Assembly (NCBI GenBank): GCA_015501055.1 | Contig: JADNYV010000102.1 | Location: forward strand, 62,001-126,000 | Length of the DNA stretch: 64,000 bases | Source: Mucidula mucida | Taxonomy: Eukaryota > Basidiomycota > Agaricomycetes > Agaricales > Physalacriaceae | Direction: 5' to 3' | Shown: positions 57,180 through 64,000 of the stretch, piece after piece | How the letters are laid out: each line of letters opens with the position of its first letter | Numbering within the stretch: the stretch's first letter is position 1 | Made by a program: the position numbers and the translations under genes | The notes under the pieces: model-generated | Told to the model about the DNA's origin: nothing | Database searches by the model: none | What the model saw: only the letters and a program-made list of their open reading frames with translations

Positions 57180-60085
57180 TACACGTCACTTTGTATTGTC
57201 GACCGCTTGTTCCTCTTGCCTTTTCTCGCACTGAATTGGACCACTTTCTCATGTTCATTGTGCCCTGGCCGCGTCGCGTTCCTGCCCCTTTCTGCTCGGC
57301 CTTCTATTCTCTCTTCACATGAAAACAGAGCATGAGCCTTCTCTGACTCTACTAGTACTTACAATCGCAACATAGAAACAAGTCCGCTTCCACAGCACCC
57401 TCAAGCGCGAGCAGGTTGACGTCAGTGCCCTCAGTATATGTGAATATGTAGTCTTGTTGACCCGACTTTACGAAGAAGATGGGACTCGGATGCTCACAAT
57501 CTTCTCTATGTAAAGTGAATACGCACAAAACACCATACCAGACCTTTAAACCATGTCTTCTTATTTCTCACATCAGGAAAAAGCCTTTGGCTACGGTATC
57601 CTGGCTGAGCAATCAAGGAGCTCCGATATCTTTGATAGCCAGCGTAGCTCCAGTAGCTGGCCCTACCCTGATGAGTAGTGGCCCGTAGCATAGCTAACAC
57701 AGAGCAAAGGGTATGGTACTGGCAATAAATACTTCAATGACATTACTTAGGGTGTTGATGCTATTACTGAAGCTAAGAATGTCAAATGAAGGGCAGTGGC
57801 TCATTGGAGAGAGAAATCTATTTGGAAATGGTATATAAGATACTGCTGGTCTGAGCTTGTCGACTCAATTACAACAGTTTTGCGCTTTGGGGTGCATCAC
57901 TCAGATAGAAGGAAAGCCAACTTATGATTCAACCATTATATACATAAGAAGAGTGGTTGTAGCCTAACGGTGTAGCTGTGGCAAGGGCATCCACAATCAA
58001 TTCGCAGTTCATAGTGACAGTCAATGAAAGACGCGCAACATTAAGTCCATGTTGATCAGTTCTTATTTTTGGGATGGTCCGTGCGCTGCTTTCCACGGGC
58101 ACGTGGAATGTTGACTTTTGGAACTTTGGGCTCCGGTCTCTTTACCTTACTTTCTTTCCTTCCTCTACATTGGTCTGTCCAAGACTCCAAGTTCTTTCAT
58201 GGCCGCCCTTGCACACATAGACTTCCGCAGACTGAGACTGTATCAACATTGCCAAGTGTTACGGCGACTTGGCAATGGTGTGCTCGCCGCCTTTGTACTT
58301 ATGGACTTTGAGACCCGTTGTCTGCTGCAACACATTGATGTGCTGCATTCCGCATTTGTACATCCTACGCCCCCTCCTTCCACCGCTCAACCATGCCACC
58401 ATTGCTAATGTTAGTGGATATTATTGCTTCCTCAACCTCATTTGCTTAATTGCCAACATTTGTTAGGTTGTGCTTCTGCCGTGGTTCCGCTAGGCAAAAG
58501 ATCTGTACACAATTTTGTCTGTAGTAGTGCCTATTGTAGTGCTTGTCATGTAGTTGTGATCTGTGGTATAGCATCAATGATATTATTTTCTCACTTTCTC
58601 TTGCCACTATTGAGCTGTCCAAAGAATATTAAGTATAATATCTGATTTATACAAGCTGCTACATGCCGCTGATGCACCTCTACAGACCGGTACATCCTGG
58701 GTACATACTTGGTACAGAGTGCTACTAGCAGCTACCAAGCACTACATAAGGGCCAATCTCCTACCAGGCTACTGATGCTATATCTGTCAGGTACTACTAC
58801 CAAGCAGTGTTAGTTTTTCCTGATGCAAGTTACATTCTGACTATAAGTACCTCTCACAGAACTGCTAAAGCCAAGCCAATTCACCTTCATCCTTTGAAGA
58901 CTCCATTATGACGACCAAAGATTGCAAGCACATGAAGTCAAAAGCATTTATCACTGTGTTATGAATTGCCATATTTTCACATTTTCACATCTCATCATAT
59001 CTTATTGGGGGGCTTGTCTTATCAACCAACGGACTGTTTTATTACCTGTTTTGTCTACAATCATACTCCTTTTCATTACCGAAGCCGTACTCATGTCGGA
59101 CACACACCCAACATATGGATGACATCATACATGCCGATACCTCATGAACTCCCTATTGTATACACACCACCAACACTTGTAGCACACATGGTTGTTTCAG
59201 TATTATTACTTACATGCAGACACCACTTGTATTTAATGGTTTCACGGACTAGTAGCATACAACACTGGGTCAAGGGCGTGGAGTTATCCCTAGCGGAAAC
59301 ACATATGGACAAGGAGTCCCAAACACAGGCTTACTAGTATATAAGCAGTAGTGTAGTATCATTGTACTTTAGTTCCGATCTTGTTTATACACCTGGCCTA
59401 GCCTAGTTCTACGAACGCGAATACTTTCTTCCTTAGTTCTTGCTGTGGTACCTGGTTTAGTCTCGTGGCTATAGTCAGTCGCTAACAGAAGATCAGAACT
59501 ACTTTCTACCACCTACCACACATCCCTGATCGTTGATCAGCACTTCGCTGTTTGATCATCGCACATTCCCCCATCCCTTTTCCTGTTTACAGATCAAAGG
59601 AATCCTAATTCTAGCGCACATCCGCATATGTGTGTATTGGTCCCAGTAGCACCGGCTAACAGTTAGAGATAACTGCCTCGGGTGCTGGAAGTAGCCGCTC
59701 TCACGAGAACGAACTTTTGGCAGTTGCACTTCAGTGGGCGCTGTTTACGGGTCAACCCCCGTTCCCAGGAAAACTTCGGCTTACCTCACACCAGAGGGAC
59801 GTTGGCTGGGCAATTGTGAACTTGTGACGAGCTCTTGGGCTCCGTAGATACATAGTCAGTAGTCAGTAAAATAGTGTAGACAGTTACGATACTTACCTAC
59901 TTTACTTACCTTACGATACACATCATCATTCCCCACCCTACCAAGTCCTGGATTCTATTTCAGATCTAGGCAATTCCCCCTTATTCATCCAAACCTCTAT
60001 CCCCTCACCCGTTTCATCCAAATCTGCATCACCCATATCTCCATTTTCACCCTTTCACTCTCCGATCACATCACCCCGACTCACC
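57180..60085. other. Gene-poor, AT-richer stretch, probably transposon relic and 5' part of the gag-bearing element
   Basis: No conserved gene. Open frames are short and stop-rich. A TATATAAG box near 59337 and a long untranslated stretch up to the gag start would fit the LTR and leader of a Ty3/gypsy element. I could not define the LTR edges because no second copy is visible in the window. Confidence 0.4.
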
Positions 60086-61015
60086 ATGTCCAACGAAGCA
60101 CCCGAAACCGCTCATTACGCACCCGCTCATTATGCCGATGTTGAAACAAAAGGCCGATTCCTTGGCAACAAGCCTTATGACTATGACGGGGACAAGGCCA
60201 AGTACAAGAGCTGGTGGCGATCAATGTTCACATACATCCGTGACAAGAAGAACAACCTTACATCTGACTCCGAAAGGATCAATGTTATTCTCTCCTATAT
60301 CCGAGGAGATCATGTCGATGCATGGATCCAGAACTACTCGGATCAGAATTTTGATGAGGAGGAAGAGGAATGGACAGTCTCCTGGATGGAGTTCAAGGAG
60401 CATTTGAAGGAGCGATTTGTGGATTCCAACCTTGCGCGAGACGCGCAAGACCAGATCGAGCGGTTGCACCAGGGGCAAGACACCGCTCAAGATTTCTTCC
60501 AGAAGTTCGAGGTCCTGCTCACCCAGGCGGAATACTCGAAGGATGACGCATATGTTGTACAACTTCTCGAGACCAATGTCAACGAGAAGATCATCAACCA
60601 GATCTATGGCAGCCGAGACGGGTTGCCGGTGAAGTACAAGGATTGGAAGGCACAGATTATTCAGATCAATCAGTTGTGGAGGAGGCGGATGGCGAGCAAG
60701 AGGCCCAGCATGCAGTCCCGGCCCCAAGCTCCACAGATGGCTACATCGAGAGCCAATCCTACAAATCCACCCCCGACGCCGATCACACGACAAGATGCTA
60801 CCGGTGTTACCTATGGAGGAGCCGGCAGGCCGATGGACATCAACAATGCACGTCGAAGGGGACTCTGCTTCAGCTGTGGCGAACACGGCCACGTCAGCAG
60901 GTTCTGTCCAAAGAAGGGTCGACCTCAGACGATTCGGGGTCTATGGACTGAAATGAATAACAAGGAGAAGAAGAAGTTGGCCGAAGAGTTGGGTTTTGCG
61001 AAGCTCCCGCAGTAG
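60086..61015 (+). mobile_element. Ty3/gypsy-type gag ORF, intact, without pol
   Basis: One uninterrupted frame of 309 codons. It contains a capsid-like retrotransposon gag domain: KYKSWWRSMFTYIRDKK, DAWIQNYSD, WMEFKEHLKERFVDSNLARD, and then QGQDTAQDFFQKFEVLLTQAEY. A proline-rich linker leads to a CCHC zinc knuckle CFSCGEHGHVSRFC near 60868-60909, and the tail ends ELGFAKLPQ. Gag packages element RNA in virus-like particles. No protease, reverse transcriptase or integrase follows in the next 950 bp, unlike a complete Ty3/gypsy element. It is a truncated element or a solitary gag gene. Confidence 0.85.
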
Positions 61016-62011
61016 ACGCAGTCCTGCCGGAGCAGTCATTAAGGGAAGAATCGTCAGATGCAGAATCTACAATACAATAGAGAGTGGGGCGGGGTAACTT
61101 TTAATTAGCTAAGTAATGTTACTTAAGCAGACTGTGTGAGTTCCCCGGTAATCCTCTAACCCGTGCTGCCGGATTGCGGGAATTCCCACCATGTGCCTCC
61201 ATTGTTGCCGCGCCGGCCCGATTCGAGTCATTTTGCCTCTGCCCACTGTTCTGCCCGGTTGGCCACTGGCTCTTTGCACTCCCTGTGCTGCCAAGTTCTT
61301 TGGTATGTCCTTGATCTCTATTATTTGGATTTTTCTCTGATATTTTCATAGTTTCTGCCTTCATTTCTGTCTCTCTGCTGTTGTTTTGCATGTTTTTTCC
61401 CATTTTTCTCATTTTCTGCAGGCTGCTAACTACCATTTCAGGTGTCCCTATACATATCTCATCCCTCTTTAGTGGTTCTTGAGAAACACCAGCTCACTTT
61501 GTTGCTTCTTTGGTGCTACTAAGTGTGCTGTCCTCTGAGTTCCGGTATCCAAGACGTCTCCATCCGTGAAGTCTCCCCCTGGCCAGTTCAAATCCTACTT
61601 TTGGGTAGCGATACTGTTCGCCGGTTGACCAGAGTCCTCTCACCTGGGGTAGTATTCAGGGAGATTGGTGTGGCTGTGCTTTCGAGCGCGTAAGTTCCCC
61701 ACCGTTGACGCTCCAGTACTGTTGCTGCATACGTCATATTTGGCCCGTGATACAATACGAGGGTGGCCAGCAGTGGTAGTCCATTTTGGCGACTTGGTGC
61801 CTTGAGTGTTGGTATGTGTTGACCTGTTCCACTGCCATAGTTAGTGCTCAGTCCGTGTCGGCATGCACGTGCTGGGCGCGAGTAGCTTTTCTCTCCCACG
61901 TTGCCTGTGAGATCTTTGTACAATGTATGTTTAGTTATTTTCTCTTGAGATTTCATAATTGTAACTGTTTTATTCAGGCCTCCACAAACACCAACAGGTG
62001 AAAATCATCAG
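61016..62011. other. Pyrimidine-rich spacer between gag and Helitron
   Basis: No gene recognised. The 5' end of the Helitron probably lies in this stretch, but its TC terminus cannot be placed without another copy. A near-palindrome (AAGTAATGTTACTT) occurs at about 61111-61124. Confidence 0.4.
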
Positions 62012-64000
62012 ATGGACTGGAGTCCTCAGACGCCGGAACGTGACCGAGCTACTGCTGAGCGTGAACGCCAGCGTCTCGCACGTGAACGCCAGCGTCTCGC
62101 ACGTGAAGGTCAAATGACTTCTCCCTCTTAGCGACGGCGTAATCATTCTCCTCAAAGACTGAATGACGATGTTCCTTTGCCGCGTTTTGAAATTCCTCCT
62201 GCTACCCATATTCCTGATAATCTGAATGCTCCACGTCAATTCCCCCTACCTGCACGCATGGCAGCTGGAATGAGATTACCTTCACCACCACGTTGTGGAC
62301 GTCCACCTATAGCTAATCCTCCACCAGAGCAGGCTCCACGTACACGTAGACGTGGTCGTCCTCCACGCCAGCCACGTGCCGCAACTCCACCTCCACCTCC
62401 GCGTTCACGGTCTCCTTCTCCACCACTGCGTCCACCTTTACCACGTGATCTTCGTGAGCATCATGAACCAGTCCAAATACATAATGCTGGACGCATTCGA
62501 GATCTTACATGTCCTGAATGTGGTGCTTTTCACTTTCCTGATGAGAAACTCAGTGGCTCTTCCCGATCCCAACCACGATTTGGCATGTGTTGTTTAGATG
62601 GTCAGGTTTACTTGCCCATCCTGCCAAAAGTTCCCCGTCTTTTAAGCGAGCTGCTTATGGGTGTTCATCCACGATCCGACACGTTCAACAGAAATATTCG
62701 TCAATATAATGCAGCTTTTGCTTTTACGTCTTTGGGGGCCAAAATCGATTGTTCTGTCTTAAATGGCACTGGACCTTATGCTTTTAGAGTTTCAGGCAAA
62801 TTAAACACCGTATGGGTGCACTACTTCCCGAACCAGGCCAAACTCACTCTTATGCTCAACTCTACATTCATGACCCTGCTGTTGCTTTGGGTATACGTCA
62901 GAACACAAACCCGAATCTTGATCCCATCATCATAACAGACCTCCAGGCGATGTTGAACGACTGCAGTCCATATGTCCCTCTTTATAAGCAAGCTTTCCTA
63001 ATCATGCGCGAACGGCCACCCGAGGAACAAACCAATATAGGTGTTCGCCTTCACCTATCGGAGGGTGCCGATCAGCGACGTTATAATCTACCAACTGCAG
63101 GCGAGATCGCTGCTGTGATTCCTGGAGATGGTACAGAGGACAACATAAAAACAGACCGAGATATCGTTTTGCACATGCAAGGAGGTGGACTTCGTTGAAT
63201 CAGTCAACTTAATCCAATGTATTCCCCTCTCCATTATGTGCTTCTTTTTCCCAAAGGAGACTTAGGTTGGGGTCCGGATTTGAAGCTACGAACTACTGAG
63301 CGTAGTGCACGAGCATCTCAAACACGGTTGACGCAGGCAATGTACACTGCTTATCGTATTCATCCACGTATCGGCGATCAAGATTGAGCACTTTTTTTGG
63401 CAAGACATCTGTTTCAGCAGTACGTTGTTGATGCATGGGCTTTGACCAAGCAGAACCGTCTCAACTGGGTTCGTAATAACCAGTCGACAATTCGCTCCGA
63501 GTTGTATAACGGCGGCAGACGCTTTACACAATGGAGATGCTGATATGGCACAGACTGGCAAGGTCACCGTTCTACCCTCATCACACTCTGGCAGTCCACG
63601 TGCTATGCATCAGCTCTACCAGGACTCTATGGCGATCTGTCGGGCATATCAAAAGCCTGACATCTTTCTTACCATGACGGCAAACCCCAATTGGCCTGAA
63701 ATCCAAGATGCTTTGATGAAAGACGATAATGGGAATCCTGTGCAGACAGCAGCAGATCAACCTGATATCGTTGCACGTGTCTTCGAGATCAAAAAGAACG
63801 CTCTTCTCAAAGAAGTGCGCGAAGGACTTTTTGGTCCAGTTCAAGCATTGGTTCATACAATCGAGTTTCAAAAGCGCGGCCTTCCTCACATGCATCTCCT
63901 CATCTTCCTCAGTCCCTCTCATAAAATACGTACACCTGCAGATGCAGATCGTTTATGTTGCGCTCAGATTCCGGACAAGGATTTGAATCCTGTGCTATAC
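62012..64000 (+). mobile_element. Broken Helitron, N-terminal part of the Rep/helicase ORF (runs off the window)
   Basis: The frame starts MDWSPQTPERDRATAER with a 21 bp direct repeat at 62060-62101 encoding RERQRLA twice. A proline- and arginine-rich region follows (PPPPPRSRSPSPPLRPP), then LTCPECGAFHFPDEKL and the Helitron-like N domain: QLYIHDPAVALGIR, MYSPLHYVLLFPKGDLGWG, LFQQYVVDAWALTKQNRLNW. Then come MHQLYQDSMAICRAYQKPD and TANPNWPEIQDAL. The rolling-circle HUH motif lies in FQKRGLPHMHLLIFL near 63870-63905. The ORF is broken by TAG at 62129-62131, a one-base slip near 62790, TGA at about 63196 and 63385, and another slip near 63535. The helicase part would lie beyond the window. Helitrons move by rolling-circle replication. 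Confidence 0.87.

Noticed and set aside
58650..59930. Possible LTR upstream of gag
   Set aside because: TATA-like box and TG/CA-type ends exist, but without a second LTR copy the boundaries cannot be supported.
60221..60892. 223-codon minus-strand open frame
   Set aside because: Antisense shadow of the gag ORF.
1..64000. CRISPR array, bacterial operon or riboswitch
   Set aside because: The window is eukaryotic with spliced genes; no regularly spaced direct repeats of CRISPR type are present.

Overview
The window is nuclear DNA of a filamentous basidiomycete, most likely an Agaricomycete (mushroom-forming fungus). Reasons: almost every gene is cut by many short introns (about 45-60 nt, GT..AG), both strands are densely coded, and the families fit: MYND-finger and F-box proteins, small secreted double-psi beta-barrel proteins, S10 and S28 secreted peptidases, a fungal class 3 lipase, a PSD2-type phosphatidylserine decarboxylase, a Ty3/gypsy gag and a Helitron. 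Species cannot be fixed from the sequence alone.

Layout. 0-11 kb: decayed MFS transporter (+), class 3 lipase (+), large MYND protein (-), acyl-CoA ligase (+), F-box pseudogene (+). 11-21 kb: XPC/Rad4 repair gene (+), a 2 kb stretch with no recognised gene, then two copies of a small secreted DPBB gene about 3.3 kb apart with an unrecognised ORF between them. 21-29 kb: a tRNA-Glu(UUC) gene whose intron carries a 485 bp transposon, AMP deaminase (-), a PAS-domain protein (-), and the catalytic subunit of tRNA m1A58 methyltransferase (+). 30-41 kb: second F-box relic (-), an intact paralogue of the MFS transporter (-), a tiny cysteine-rich protein (+), serine carboxypeptidase (-), a poorly resolved hypothetical locus, and a pRiA4b ORF-3-like protein (-). 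41-57 kb: PSD2 (+), a histidine-rich 'allergen-like' protein (+), a second non-autonomous DNA element, an S28 peptidase (-), a Gfo/Idh/MocA oxidoreductase (+) and a CK1-like pseudokinase (+). 57-64 kb: transposon-rich end with gene-poor DNA, an intact gypsy-type gag ORF with no visible pol, and a broken Helitron running off the window.

The genes do not form one pathway. Housekeeping functions (XPC, AMP deaminase, TRM61, PSD2, tRNA-Glu) alternate with accessory secreted or transport functions that duplicate and decay (MFS pair, F-box pair, DPBB pair) and with mobile DNA. The most striking observation is the element at 21209-21693. It has terminal inverted repeats, a perfect 8 bp target duplication (GCATCGCC) and seven copies of a TTATCCG-type internal motif, and it sits inside the 14 nt intron of an otherwise canonical tRNA-Glu(UUC). 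Intron positions given for genes were worked out by eye from splice signals, reading frame and family conservation.
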